Shown: one piece after another, positions 1 to 8,314 of the stretch | Layout of the letters: the number at the start of each line of letters is the position of its first letter | How positions within the stretch are numbered: the first letter of the stretch is position 1 | Source: Bacteroidota bacterium | GTDB taxonomy: Bacteria > Bacteroidota > Ignavibacteria > UBA10030 > UBA6906 | Length of the DNA: 64,000 nt | Reading direction: 5' to 3' | NCBI GenBank assembly: GCA_019637975.1 | Contig: JAHBUR010000001.1 | Coordinates: 78,444 to 142,443, forward strand | Translations under genes and position numbers: made by a program | Notes under the pieces: model-generated | Seen by the model: the letters and a program-made list of their open reading frames with translations, nothing else | Told to the model about the DNA's origin: nothing | Databases searched by the model: none

Positions 1-1
1 T

Positions 2-115
2 GAGCAGATGCTGAAGGCGACGGCTATCGAGTTGTCATCAGACAAGGTCTCACGAAAAGAGTTGGGGAAATTGCTGACCGATCTCGCAGCACATATTCAA
101 CAACGAGAAACATAG
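2..115 (+). CDS. 3' end of an unidentified gene (partial)
   Basis: An open frame enters from the left edge and ends at the TAG at 113-115, leaving 37 residues. They form a charged, helix-prone tail ending in QQRET. The next gene starts 12 bases further on, so this is probably an upstream member of the same operon as the OmpA/roadblock protein and the GTPase. I cannot assign a family from so short a piece. The start and most of the protein lie outside the window. Confidence 0.55.
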   Translation, partial: EQMLKATAIELSSDKVSRKELGKLLTDLAAHIQQRET

Positions 116-127
116 GCTCTGCCCTCG

Positions 128-2035
128 ATGCCCGATCCCCTTCTCACGTCCGCTTCACGCGCCGAACATCGCACCCCTGATGCCCTGGGGCAGTTACGTG
201 ATCTGATTACTGCGCCTACCAGCGCCGCTGTCGAAGACTTACGTTCAACTGTGCATCGCTTGCATGACCAACTTCATTCTCCCGTCGAGTTGAAGACTCT
301 GCTTGTTCCGATCATTTCAGATGTTTTGAAGACAAAAACGGAATCAGCCGCTCATGAGATTGCCATAGCACTCGCCCCTATTATTGACAAAACGTTCCAC
401 GAACGAACACAGCAGGATAAGCAGGCCGTTGTGTTTGCGCTGGCACCTTCGGTAGCGAAAGCGTTGCGAGAGCAACACAACAGGTTCCCCGAGGAGGTTG
501 CGGAAGATCTCAGCCCGCTTATGGGAGCGGCAATCCGCGAGCAGGTTCGTGCCCAGAGGGATTCCATGGTTGACGCTCTCTACCCGATCATAGGATCGAC
601 AATTGCGAAGTACATGTCCGAGGCGTTGAAACAACTGGCGGACAATGTGAACAGGAAAGTCGAGCAAGCCTTCTCCTTTAGAGGCCTCATTCGGAAAGTG
701 AAGTCAAGACTCTCCGGTGTGTCGGAAGCCGAATTGCTTCTGCAGGAGTCTCTCCCTTTTCGCGTGAATGCGGTGTTTCTTATTCACAAAGACTCCGGCT
801 TGTTGATCGCCGAGGAGCATAATCCGCTGGTTCCCCGCGTTGATTCAGAAATGGTCTCGGGTATGCTCACCGCCATCAGAAGCTTTGTGAATGATTGGAT
901 TGCCCGTTCTGGCGCTGTCTCAGAACTCGATACCATCGACTACGGAACATCACATATTCTTCTTGAAGTAGCCGGACATTGTTACCTCGCGGCAGTCACC
1001 GACGGGCCAGTTCAGCACACTTTCGTTTCGCAAATGCGCCATGCGCTTGAGGAGATCGTATCCGAACAGGACAAAGTGATTGCCCGGTACGCCGGACATC
1101 CGGCAGCCGTTCCGGCTTCAGTCCAGCAAACCATCCGGGCTTTGATCGAGCAGGCCCAGCCGAAGAAAAAAAGTCCCCCGCTCACAAGTCTGCTCCTCAT
1201 GTTCGGTGTGATTCTCTCCATCCTGATTGCAACTCCCTTTCTCTTGTATTGGTACAAAGAACGGAACAACAGAGAAGCGGAAAGAAATATCGCAGCCCGC
1301 ATCGTTGCGTCGGGAGGGATTGTTGATCGTCAGATCAGCATCACCGCGGACGGCGACAACATAGCTTTGCGGGGAACAGTACCCAACGAACTGCTTCGTA
1401 CCCGTGTGCTTGAGTCAACAAAAGGCGTAATGCCATCGGCTGCAATCGACGACCAACTAGTTGTCAGTGCAAGCCCTTCGTTCCGAGCAGTTACCGCATC
1501 GGAAGCGCAACGCATCGCTGCGGCCTTGAATGCGATTGAGGGAGTAGATATTCTCACATCATTCGAAGACGGCACGCTGACAATCACCGGAACAGCAGCC
1601 GACCAATCGCTCGTCCGGCGCATTGTCGAGACGCTTGAACAACTTCCCGGCATCAATCGGATTGTCCAAACATTGACGCCGCCGGCTCCGAGAGAGTTAC
1701 CAACGCAGGTTTACTTCAACCTCGGCACCGCTTCGTTGCCCGAGGGTGAACGCACTACATTAGAGGGGATCAGAAGCATCATGGAGCAGTATCCTCATCA
1801 TCATCTCAAAATTATCGGATACGCGGATGGCTCAGGATCGAGAAGGATCAACAGTGTCCTCTCGACGTCTCGTGCTCAGGCCGTCAAGGAAGCCCTGATT
1901 TCAATCGGTATTGACGGCACCCGTCTCGTGGCCGTTGGCGGAACCGGATTTGTGGATGCTGTTGATATCAGAAGTTCCAAGAACAGATCTGCCCGGTTCG
2001 AGTTGTTCCGGCCACGGGAGACAAGACGTGAATAA
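128..2035 (+). CDS. OmpA-family membrane protein with roadblock-like and BON-like domains
   Basis: This 635-residue protein has an unusual multi-part layout. Residues ~1-205 are helical and repeat a pattern resembling L-x-P-x-I/M followed by charged helices. Residues ~206-335 form an alpha/beta region resembling a roadblock/LC7 fold (FLIH, GLLI, AAV strands). A single membrane segment lies at ~352-375. Two BON-like segments follow at ~390-520, and an OmpA/MotB peptidoglycan-binding domain at ~526-635. The topology implied is a cytoplasmic N-terminal half and a periplasmic C-terminal half anchored to peptidoglycan. The stop overlaps the start of the Ras-like GTPase by 8 bases, so the two are probably co-translated. 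Roadblock proteins commonly regulate such GTPases, so this may be a membrane platform for it. I recall similar architectures in cyanobacteria and myxobacteria but could not check that. The function is unknown. Confidence 0.8.
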   Translation: MPDPLLTSASRAEHRTPDALGQLRDLITAPTSAAVEDLRSTVHRLHDQLHSPVELKTLLVPIISDVLKTKTESAAHEIAIALAPIIDKTFHERTQQDKQAVVFALAPSVAKALREQHNRFPEEVAEDLSPLMGAAIREQVRAQRDSMVDALYPIIGSTIAKYMSEALKQLADNVNRKVEQAFSFRGLIRKVKSRLSGVSEAELLLQESLPFRVNAVFLIHKDSGLLIAEEHNPLVPRVDSEMVSGMLTAIRSFVNDWIARSGAVSELDTIDYGTSHILLEVAGHCYLAAVTDGPVQHTFVSQMRHALEEIVSEQDKVIARYAGHPAAVPASVQQTIRALIEQAQPKKKSPPLTSLLLMFGVILSILIATPFLLYWYKERNNREAERNIAARIVASGGIVDRQISITADGDNIALRGTVPNELLRTRVLESTKGVMPSAAIDDQLVVSASPSFRAVTASEAQRIAAALNAIEGVDILTSFEDGTLTITGTAADQSLVRRIVETLEQLPGINRIVQTLTPPAPRELPTQVYFNLGTASLPEGERTTLEGIRSIMEQYPHHHLKIIGYADGSGSRRINSVLSTSRAQAVKEALISIGIDGTRLVAVGGTGFVDAVDIRSSKNRSARFELFRPRETRRE

Positions 2036-2555
2036 CACACACTTCAAGAAAGTATGTCTGCTTGGAGATTTCGCAGTCGGCAAAACAAGTCTCGTTCGCC
2101 GGTATGTAGACGCCCAATTCAGCGATGAGTATCTTTCGACTGTTGGCGTTAAAATTTCCAGGAAGCAAATTGAAATGGCATCGCGCAAGACAGGCGAGCT
2201 TCTGCGCGCCCAGTTGATTCTCTGGGATCTTGAAGGAAGCACCCTTCTTGCGTCAACAAACGAATCGTATTTGAAAGGCGCAGCGGGTGCCATCGTCGTC
2301 GGGGATGTCACGCGACAGGATACTCTGACGAATATCAAGACTCATATCGCCGCATTCTTGAGAAGCAATCCCAACGGTTTCCTTGTTGTTTCGTATAACA
2401 AATCCGACCTGATGACCGGCACTCAATCATTTGTGTCACCGCTTTCATTTGAAGGACACGATCGGGTGTTGGAATCGATAACGACTTCAGCAAAGAGCGG
2501 TGAACACATCGAGCAGTTGTTTGGCGTCTTGTGTCGGAAATTGGTTGACCCCTAA
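2028..2555 (+). CDS. Ras/Rab-like small GTPase
   Basis: A 175-residue small GTPase. The GTG at 2028 is chosen because it starts just before the N-terminal strand and overlaps the upstream stop by 8 bases. An in-frame opening reaches back to 1911, but that extra part is only a shadow of the upstream gene. Visible motifs are the P-loop GDFAVGKTS, a switch I Thr in the STVG context, G3 as WDLEG, G4 as NKSD, and G5 as TSAK. At G3 the usual DTAGQ is replaced by DLEGS, so the Ras Gln61 equivalent is missing, which may slow intrinsic hydrolysis or make it depend on a GAP. The protein has no lipid-attachment tail and is likely cytoplasmic. Its neighbour with a roadblock-like domain is the obvious partner candidate, as MglB is for MglA. 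Confidence 0.88.
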   Translation: MNNTHFKKVCLLGDFAVGKTSLVRRYVDAQFSDEYLSTVGVKISRKQIEMASRKTGELLRAQLILWDLEGSTLLASTNESYLKGAAGAIVVGDVTRQDTLTNIKTHIAAFLRSNPNGFLVVSYNKSDLMTGTQSFVSPLSFEGHDRVLESITTSAKSGEHIEQLFGVLCRKLVDP

Positions 2556-2557
2556 CC

Positions 2558-4312
2558 ATGGAGTTCTTGACCCATCCTCTGTTCCACCGAAAATCTGCGG
2601 AGTATGTTGTCTTCGACGAATCGTTTCGAATCGCCTCCTTCTCCACCGGGGCGGCGCGGTACGCCGACGACGCCGGCGCTGTTACAATCGGTGAAGATAT
2701 CCGTCTGGCGTTCCCGGAACTCGCAGGCTTTGAGAACGACATGCTCAGAATGCTGCGCGGAGCCTCGGATCCGATACTCGTCCGCAACATTTCGAGAAAC
2801 CGTATTGATGACACCCCGTCGGGAATTGATCTTTCAATTGAAACGGCACGGGCGGGAGACATGTTGCACGGTATTGTTCTTCTGGAGGATGTAAGCGAAC
2901 GACTACGCATCGAGCAGCAACTCGTTCAGCAATCCAACGAAGCAAAGCTCCTGCTTCAAAACATTACCGCGGCAAAAACGTATTTCGAGCGGATTATTGA
3001 TTCGCTGGCGGATGCATTGTTCGTTACAACGTCAGATGGCACTATACAAACCGTCAACAGAGTTGCCGCCGAACTTTTCGGGTACCACAAGGGGGAATTG
3101 ATCGGGCGTTCGATCCAGACAATCACCGGTTCACAAGAACTCTTACCCTCCACCGGCAACCTTACGAACACGGAACTCTCCTGCACGACAAAACAGGGCT
3201 CTCGAATCCCGGTTGCATTCTCATGTTCCGCTATGCAACATGAAGGCACCGCTGAAGAATTGGTTTTCCTCGGCAGAGACCTGCGTGAACGAAAAAACGC
3301 CGAGGCGGAAATCCGCAAGCTCCGATCCACGAATCTCTATTTGAACGAAGAGATTCAGGCTGAACACAACTTCGAAGAAATCATCGGTACTGCGCCGGTT
3401 ATGAAGAAGTTGTTCAGGCAGATTGAGAAGGTTGCCGCCACGGATTCGACCGTTTTGCTTGAAGGTGAAACAGGAACTGGTAAGGAACTTTTTGCGCGAG
3501 CGATTCATAATTTGAGCAGCAGAAAAAAGACCCTCCTCGTCAAAGTGAACTGTGCCGCCTTGCCCGCCGGATTGGTCGAAAGCGAATTGTTTGGGCATGA
3601 AAAGGGAGCATTCACAGGCGCCTTTGCCCGAAAAATTGGTCGGTTCGAATTTGCAAACGAGGGAACACTCTTCCTCGACGAAATCGGCGAGCTTCCTCTT
3701 GAGACACAAGTCAAGCTTCTCAGGGTTCTGCAGGAAAGAGAGTTTGAGCGGGTAGGAGGAACCGAACCGATACGGACAAACGTTCGTGTTGTCGCTGCAT
3801 CAAACCGCAACCTCGAAGAGCAGGTACAACTGGGCGCCTTTCGCAGCGACCTCTATTTCCGACTCAAGGTTTTTCCGGTACGTATTCCCCCGCTGCGTGA
3901 GCGCAGGGATGACATTCCATTTCTCGCAGACTATTTCATACGGAAGTTCTCGCTCCGTATGCACAAACGGGTAGAGGGCCTTCATCCGGATACGCTCGAT
4001 AGGATGATCCAATACGATTGGCCCGGCAATGTCAGGGAACTGGCAGCCACGCTCGAACGGGCAATCATTTTGTGTGAGGGTGGACAGTTGCGAGACATCG
4101 ACTTGACTGAAATCGGATCGAAACCTATCAGCCGAAAGACTTCTGCGCTTAAAGATGTCGAGCGTGAACACATCTTGCAGGTTCTCCGCGAAGCCGATGG
4201 CGTAATCGAAGGGAAGAACGGTGCAGCTATTCGCCTGAAAATGAATGCCTCCACGTTGCGGAGCAGAATGAAAAAACTTGGAATCCATCGAAAAGGGGCC
4301 ATGTTCATCTGA
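2558..4312 (+). CDS. PAS-domain sigma-54-dependent transcriptional activator
   Basis: This 584-residue enhancer-binding protein starts 2 bases after the GTPase stop. Residues ~15-120 look like a first PAS-like sensor, a short coiled coil follows, and a clear PAS domain occupies ~143-250. The AAA+ module spans ~274-500 with Walker A GETGTGKE, the sigma-54 contact loop GAFTGA (near residue 350), and Walker [11 protein letters not shown] Fis-type helix-turn-helix lies at ~535-580. There is no receiver domain, so activity is probably set by a small ligand, redox state or partner binding to the PAS domains, as in FhlA/NifA-type regulators. Its operon position suggests it reports on, or works with, the OmpA/GTPase module. 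Target promoters are unknown. A small motif resembling the class (TGGCAY-N5-TTGC) occurs upstream of several flagellar genes here. Confidence 0.9.
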   Translation: MEFLTHPLFHRKSAEYVVFDESFRIASFSTGAARYADDAGAVTIGEDIRLAFPELAGFENDMLRMLRGASDPILVRNISRNRIDDTPSGIDLSIETARAGDMLHGIVLLEDVSERLRIEQQLVQQSNEAKLLLQNITAAKTYFERIIDSLADALFVTTSDGTIQTVNRVAAELFGYHKGELIGRSIQTITGSQELLPSTGNLTNTELSCTTKQGSRIPVAFSCSAMQHEGTAEELVFLGRDLRERKNAEAEIRKLRSTNLYLNEEIQAEHNFEEIIGTAPVMKKLFRQIEKVAATDSTVLLEGETGTGKELFARAIHNLSSRKKTLLVKVNCAALPAGLVESELFGHEKGAFTGAFARKIGRFEFANEGTLFLDEIGELPLETQVKLLRVLQEREFERVGGTEPIRTNVRVVAASNRNLEEQVQLGAFRSDLYFRLKVFPVRIPPLRERRDDIPFLADYFIRKFSLRMHKRVEGLHPDTLDRMIQYDWPGNVRELAATLERAIILCEGGQLRDIDLTEIGSKPISRKTSALKDVEREHILQVLREADGVIEGKNGAAIRLKMNASTLRSRMKKLGIHRKGAMFI

Positions 4313-4319
4313 GCCACGT

Positions 4320-4341
4320 AATATCACGGCACCGTGGTATT
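4320..4341 (+). terminator. Inverted repeat after the sigma-54 activator gene
   Basis: AATATCACGG and CCGTGGTATT flank a CA dinucleotide, giving a 10-bp stem with one G-U pair, 8 bases after the activator stop. There is no clear T-run, so it may be a weak terminator, an mRNA 3'-end stabiliser or an operator. It separates the GTPase operon from the STAS gene. Confidence 0.35.
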
Positions 4342-4385
4342 GCACGGATTAGTTCGGGTGCGGTTTAGACCCTTACCCCGGCGGT

Positions 4386-4416
4386 TTTGCATTTGAGCTC
4401 ATTTTTGCTAAATTGT
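4386..4416 (+). promoter_or_regulatory. Bacteroidetes-type promoter upstream of the STAS gene
   Basis: TTTG, 19 bases, then TAAATTGT approximates the TTTG-N19/21-TAnnTTTG pattern known for the primary sigma factor of Bacteroidetes. It would start transcription near 4423. This supports the ATG at 4475 as start of the STAS gene over the in-frame GTG at 4415. Confidence 0.4.
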
Positions 4417-4474
4417 GCCTGAACTCACGGCAGTGAGGACTTGGCATGGATGTGGGAAGAAAGAAGCAGAACCT

Positions 4475-4762
4475 ATGTTTAGAGCCAAGAACATCTACTC
4501 CAGTCCCACGACGAGGATCATCAAGATCGAGGGCATGGTCAGAGAAGCTGATATCGAGCCGTGGTCGGATCTGATGACAGAGCTAAGCAAGTCGTCACCC
4601 ACCGAACTGGTTCTTGATTTTTCTTCCGTAGGCTTTCTTGATCCCAGAGCTGTGAGTGTTCTTCGACAGCATATCACCGAAAGAGTGTATCTGTTGAATT
4701 GTAATACTCTTGTTCGCAACATGCTTCAAACAACTGGTCTCAGAAGAAACGTGTTAGACTGA
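4475..4762 (+). CDS. STAS-domain protein lacking the usual phospho-serine
   Basis: A 95-residue single STAS domain of the anti-sigma-factor-antagonist type (SpoIIAA/RsbV family), based on the strand-helix pattern, including VLDFSSVGFLD near residue 50. In typical antagonists the motif after this strand is D-S-S-G, and the first serine is phosphorylated by an RsbW-like kinase. Here it reads D-P-R-A, so the standard switch residue is absent. The protein may be a constitutive or structural STAS partner rather than a phospho-switch. The start at 4475 is preferred: an in-frame GTG at 4415 would add 20 residues that do not resemble a domain. No anti-sigma kinase lies next to it. Confidence 0.7.
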   Translation: MFRAKNIYSSPTTRIIKIEGMVREADIEPWSDLMTELSKSSPTELVLDFSSVGFLDPRAVSVLRQHITERVYLLNCNTLVRNMLQTTGLRRNVLD

Positions 4763-4842
4763 ATCACCATTCATTCTTTGTTGTTCTCAACACGCATAAC
4801 ATCCACAACCATCATATACACTCACAAATAAAGGAACGAACG

Positions 4843-6345
4843 ATGAAGCATTTCACCGCTTTGTGCATCATGGCGCTTCTGTTTGCGCTTGCAGTCCCAA
4901 CCAACGCGCAGTTCAAGGACGTCGGCTTGGGCGGGGGGATTGGATTCGGCGGCATCTTCGGACAAACCGATGATATCGTGGACAAAGAAAGCCGCTTTCT
5001 TGCGCGCGCTTTCCTGCGGTACGGATTGGCTGATGCCGTACAGGCAGAACTCGGTGTAGGACTTGGCCGGATGGCCGGTTCAAACCGTGTCGGGAAATTC
5101 GAAGGCAACCAGGATGGTTCCAATGCAGTTGCCCAAGTAGTACCGATAGATTTCCGTCTCCTCCTCAGTCCATTTTCGTTTACAAACTGGAACCCTTTCA
5201 TCTACGCAGGTGCGGGCATCATCCACTATGATATGGAAGAGATTCCCGGGAACGCTGATCCCTCTGTGAAGGCAAAGGGGTGGCTCGGATATGCGCCTGC
5301 CGGAATAGGGATACAAATCCGGCTGGACGACAACACCGCATTTGAAATGAGCGGCGGATTCAACTATTCATTCAATGACAACCTCAATACAATTACCTCG
5401 GCATCGCAAGCCAACGCAACGGGAAAAGATGCATACTGGAACTTCCTCATCGGGCTGACAGTCGCCGGTGAAAGCGGCAGTGCGGATCCTGACGGCGACG
5501 GACTTACCAATCGTGAGGAAAAACAACTCGGCACAGACAAGAAGAACCCTGATACCGACGGCGATGGCCTAAGCGACGGAGATGAAGTACACAAGTACAG
5601 GACCAATCCGTTGCTCGCCGATACCGACGGCGACGGCTTGAGCGATGGCGATGAGGTACTGAAGTACAAAACCGATCCGCTGAAAGCCGACACCGACGGC
5701 GACGGTTTAAGTGATGGCGATGAAGCGTACAAATACAAAACCGATCCGCTGAAGGCCGACACCGACGGCGATGGCCTGAGCGATGGTGATGAAGTGTTGA
5801 AGCACAAGACTGACCCGCTGAAAGCCGACACTGATGGCGATGGCCTGAGCGACGGTGACGAAGTGCTGAAGTACAAAACTGACCCGCTGAAAGCCGACAC
5901 TGACGGCGGCTCGGTCAACGACGGACAGGAAATTGCCAACAAGACCAATCCTCTCGATCCGACGGACGATGTCCCGAAGAAAAAGGAAATCAAAGTTGAG
6001 GTGGGCAAGGCAATCGTTCTTGAAGGAATCGTCTTCAAGACAGGGAAATGGGATATTGAACCCGCCTCCGAGGAGATTCTTGAGCAGGCATTCAACACAC
6101 TCGATCAGAACAAGGACGTTCAGGTTGAGATCCGCGGGTACACCGATAATGTTGGAAACCCGAACAGCAACATGAGGCTTTCACAACGTCGCGCAGATGC
6201 AGTGAAGGCATGGCTTGTGAAGAAGGGTATTCCGGCAGACCGCGTCGCTTCAAAGGGATACGGCGACACAAATCCGATCGGTGACAACAAGACAGCCGAC
6301 GGCCGGCAGAAGAACCGCCGTATTGAGTTCTTCCGGGTGAAGTAA
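4843..6345 (+). CDS. Outer-membrane OmpA-family protein with TSP3 repeats
   Basis: This 500-residue protein begins with a signal peptide cut after ...TNAQ (residue ~22). A glycine- and aromatic-rich region at ~23-205 looks like an OmpA-type eight-stranded beta-barrel. A calcium-binding thrombospondin type 3 repeat stalk follows at ~212-375 (DTDGDGLSDGDE units). An OmpA/MotB domain at ~385-500 should bind peptidoglycan. It probably tethers the outer membrane to the cell wall, as OprF/OmpA proteins do. The start is preceded by AAAGGAACG. A strong hairpin terminator sits just after the stop, so this appears to be a single-gene unit. The barrel plus TSP3 plus OmpA layout is common in Bacteroidota. 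Confidence 0.92.
   Translation: MKHFTALCIMALLFALAVPTNAQFKDVGLGGGIGFGGIFGQTDDIVDKESRFLARAFLRYGLADAVQAELGVGLGRMAGSNRVGKFEGNQDGSNAVAQVVPIDFRLLLSPFSFTNWNPFIYAGAGIIHYDMEEIPGNADPSVKAKGWLGYAPAGIGIQIRLDDNTAFEMSGGFNYSFNDNLNTITSASQANATGKDAYWNFLIGLTVAGESGSADPDGDGLTNREEKQLGTDKKNPDTDGDGLSDGDEVHKYRTNPLLADTDGDGLSDGDEVLKYKTDPLKADTDGDGLSDGDEAYKYKTDPLKADTDGDGLSDGDEVLKHKTDPLKADTDGDGLSDGDEVLKYKTDPLKADTDGGSVNDGQEIANKTNPLDPTDDVPKKKEIKVEVGKAIVLEGIVFKTGKWDIEPASEEILEQAFNTLDQNKDVQVEIRGYTDNVGNPNSNMRLSQRRADAVKAWLVKKGIPADRVASKGYGDTNPIGDNKTADGRQKNRRIEFFRVK
5551..5895 (+). repeat. Five tandem 69-bp repeats encoding the TSP3 stalk
   Basis: Five in-frame copies of a 23-residue unit beginning DTDGDGLSDGDE and ending in a variant of TDPLKA lie head to tail. 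A degenerate further unit (DTDGGSVNDG) follows from 5896. The DNA copies are very similar, so unit number could vary by recombination or slippage without breaking the frame, changing the length of the linker between barrel and peptidoglycan-binding domain. Confidence 0.9.
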
Positions 6346-6357
6346 AAACTCTCCTGA

Positions 6358-6394
6358 CTGTGCCTCCATCCCACGATGGAGGCACAGCGGTTTT
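6358..6394 (+). terminator. Rho-independent terminator after the OmpA/TSP3 gene
   Basis: CTGTGCCTCCAT and ATGGAGGCACAG form a perfect 12-bp stem around a short CCCACG loop. It is followed by CGGTTTT, 12 bases after the stop codon. Confidence 0.88.
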
Positions 6395-6453
6395 AGTGGA
6401 CGATATACGTCAGTTCAACTCATAACTTCTCAAATCTTACAAGGAATTCGCTC

Positions 6454-6867
6454 ATGTCAATGTTGTCGGAATTCAAGTCCTTTGCAATGCGAGGCAACCT
6501 TGTTGATATCGCGGTCGCTTTTGTCATGGGCGGAGCGTTCGGCAAAGTTGTGTCTTCGTTTACGGAAGGTATCGTGGCCCCGATTATCGGGCTGATCACA
6601 GCCGGTGTTGATTTCAGCAAATGGAAGATCGCCATCCGCGCTGCCGAGCTGGATGCTTCGGGTGCAGTCGTGAAACCGGAAGTTGCGCTGAGTATCGGCA
6701 GTTTCCTGACCTTCACGCTGGACTTCATCGTTGTTGCATTTGTTATGTTCCTTGTCGTGAAAGGTGTGAACTCTCTTAAGAAGAAAGAAGCAGCAGCTCC
6801 GCCGCCCGGACCGACCAAGGAAGAAGTTCTCCTTACTGAAATTCGGGATGCGCTTCGTGCCAAGTAG
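6454..6867 (+). CDS. mscL: Large-conductance mechanosensitive channel MscL
   Basis: A 137-residue inner-membrane channel that opens under high membrane tension and releases solutes during hypo-osmotic shock; it works as a homopentamer. The N-terminus MLSEFKSFAMRGNLVDIAVAF is the family signature. It leads into TM1 (~20-45) with the glycine/alanine packing face (GGAFGKVV). A periplasmic loop follows, then TM2 (~85-108) and a charged C-terminal helix that carries an unusual Ala/Pro-rich linker (AAAPPPG). Length is normal for the family. An AAGGAATTCGCTC ribosome site precedes the ATG. It lies alone between a terminator and the BON/LysM gene 38 bases downstream. Confidence 0.97.
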   Translation: MSMLSEFKSFAMRGNLVDIAVAFVMGGAFGKVVSSFTEGIVAPIIGLITAGVDFSKWKIAIRAAELDASGAVVKPEVALSIGSFLTFTLDFIVVAFVMFLVVKGVNSLKKKEAAAPPPGPTKEEVLLTEIRDALRAK

Positions 6868-6905
6868 ACCATACAATCCCCTTACATCAATCGAAAGAAG
6901 GCCCC

Positions 6906-7280
6906 GTGTTACAATCAAAATACCAATCTGTTCTCGATCTTGCATCCAAGCTTGGTGTCCAAATGGACTCAGTGGCTGAAGATGCCGGAAAATTGAGAAT
7001 CAAAGGTACCGCCCCGTTTCAGTTAGATAAGAATTTGATCTGGGATAAGATCAAGACCATCCCGGGATGGGATGCTGAAATGTCCGCAGATATACGCGTG
7101 GAGAAAACGGACTTGTACGGCGTTTACACTGTGCAGTCAGGCGACACGTTGTCGAAGATTGCAAAGCAGCATCTCGGGAGCCCGAACAAATACATGGATA
7201 TCTTCAACATCAACAAAGATGTTCTGACGAATCCTGATCTGATCAAGGTGGGTCAACAACTCAAAATACCGAATCCATAG
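6906..7280 (+). CDS. BON and LysM domain protein (YgaU/Kbp-like)
   Basis: A 124-residue protein starting at GTG, chosen because AGAAGG lies 6 bases upstream. Residues ~5-65 resemble a BON domain. Residues ~72-122 are a LysM domain (YTVQSGDTLSKIA ... GQQLKIP). The two-domain layout and size match E. coli YgaU/Kbp, a cytoplasmic potassium-binding protein. No signal peptide is visible here either, so a cytoplasmic role is possible despite the LysM domain, which usually binds peptidoglycan. A strong terminator follows. Confidence 0.85.
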   Translation: MLQSKYQSVLDLASKLGVQMDSVAEDAGKLRIKGTAPFQLDKNLIWDKIKTIPGWDAEMSADIRVEKTDLYGVYTVQSGDTLSKIAKQHLGSPNKYMDIFNINKDVLTNPDLIKVGQQLKIPNP

Positions 7281-7307
7281 CAGCAGATATTGAGAATTTT
7301 GTTCCTA

Positions 7308-7339
7308 AAGGCCCGGAGCGTGGAATGCTCCGGGCTTTT
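7308..7339 (+). terminator. Rho-independent terminator after the BON/LysM gene
   Basis: GCCCGGAGC and GCTCCGGGC form a 9-bp GC-rich stem around GTGGAAT, flanked by AAAG upstream and TTTT downstream. It lies about 30 bases after the stop. Confidence 0.92.
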
Positions 7340-7380
7340 AGCACGACATAACCGGATACATTTTCCAGAAGGAACTATCG

Positions 7381-8229
7381 ATGAAAGTATTTGCCTTATT
7401 CTCTCTGATCATTGTTACGAACACACTGTTTGCTCAAACCGACACCGTTCAGGCTCCCAAGTACGGCTGGACGCATGGGATGGTAGCGGGCATCACGCTC
7501 GCCCAAATCGGTTTCACTGATTGGTCGGCCGGCGGCGACAATGCCCTTTCCTGGACATTCTCAATCGAGGGAAAGTCGGTAGGTGACGAGGAGAAAACCA
7601 ACTGGGCGAACGCGTACAAATTTGCGTTTGGCCAGGCACGCATTTCCGACAAAGGACTGCGAAAAACTGACGACAAAATTGATCTGGAATCCATTCTCAC
7701 CTATAAACTGAATCAATATGTAAATCCGTATGCCGGGGTAACATTCAAATCGCAATTCGCACCGGGATACAAATACGACACGCCGGTCGCGGGAGAAAGG
7801 TCAGAGGTCTCCAGTTTCTTTGACCCTGCATATCTGACCCAAAGTGTCGGTGCAGGCTGGCAGCCCATTACTGAAGTGAAAACGCGTCTCGGTATGGCAT
7901 TGCGCGAAACCTTTTCCACAAAGCACGGCTATGCAGACAATCCTGAAACGCAGCAGATCGAAACATCCAAAGTCGAGGGCGGCATTGAGTCGGTAACAGA
8001 CGTTGAATGGAAGCTTGCCGAGAACATCCTTCTTACTTCCAAGCTTGAACTCTTTGCTCCTCTCAAGAAGATCGACCGCGTCGATATCCGCAGCGACACC
8101 CGACTGACAATGACGGTCAACAAGTTCATCACCGCCGTTTTCTCGCTACAATTGCTCAACGTCGAACCATTTCCGAGAACACAAATCAAGGAAGTTATTG
8201 CGCTCGGCTTCACGTACAATGTTTTCTAG
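7381..8229 (+). CDS. DUF3078-like outer-membrane protein
   Basis: A 282-residue exported protein. The signal peptide is cut after ...TLFAQ (~residue 19). Downstream are alternating amphipathic strands and the FTDWSAGGDNALSW segment, typical of DUF3078 proteins in Bacteroidota. It ends in ...GFTYNVF, with a terminal aromatic residue as in beta-barrel proteins assembled by BAM. Function is unknown; it is probably an outer-membrane beta-barrel. The SD AGAAGGAAC lies just upstream of the ATG. A terminator precedes the gene, so it has its own promoter, but I cannot place one with confidence. Confidence 0.78.
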   Translation: MKVFALFSLIIVTNTLFAQTDTVQAPKYGWTHGMVAGITLAQIGFTDWSAGGDNALSWTFSIEGKSVGDEEKTNWANAYKFAFGQARISDKGLRKTDDKIDLESILTYKLNQYVNPYAGVTFKSQFAPGYKYDTPVAGERSEVSSFFDPAYLTQSVGAGWQPITEVKTRLGMALRETFSTKHGYADNPETQQIETSKVEGGIESVTDVEWKLAENILLTSKLELFAPLKKIDRVDIRSDTRLTMTVNKFITAVFSLQLLNVEPFPRTQIKEVIALGFTYNVF

Positions 8230-8314
8230 ACTCGTTTGGATGAAGAGGGAACCCGCTTCACATCCGTTTCCTCTTCACCTTCTGATTGTAGCATGACGTC
8301 TTCCCATCAATGCT

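Noticed and set aside
5364..6098. Minus-strand open frame of ~244 codons opposite the TSP3 region
   Set aside because: Its Ser/Pro-rich repeats are the reverse complement of the TSP3 repeats; not a gene.
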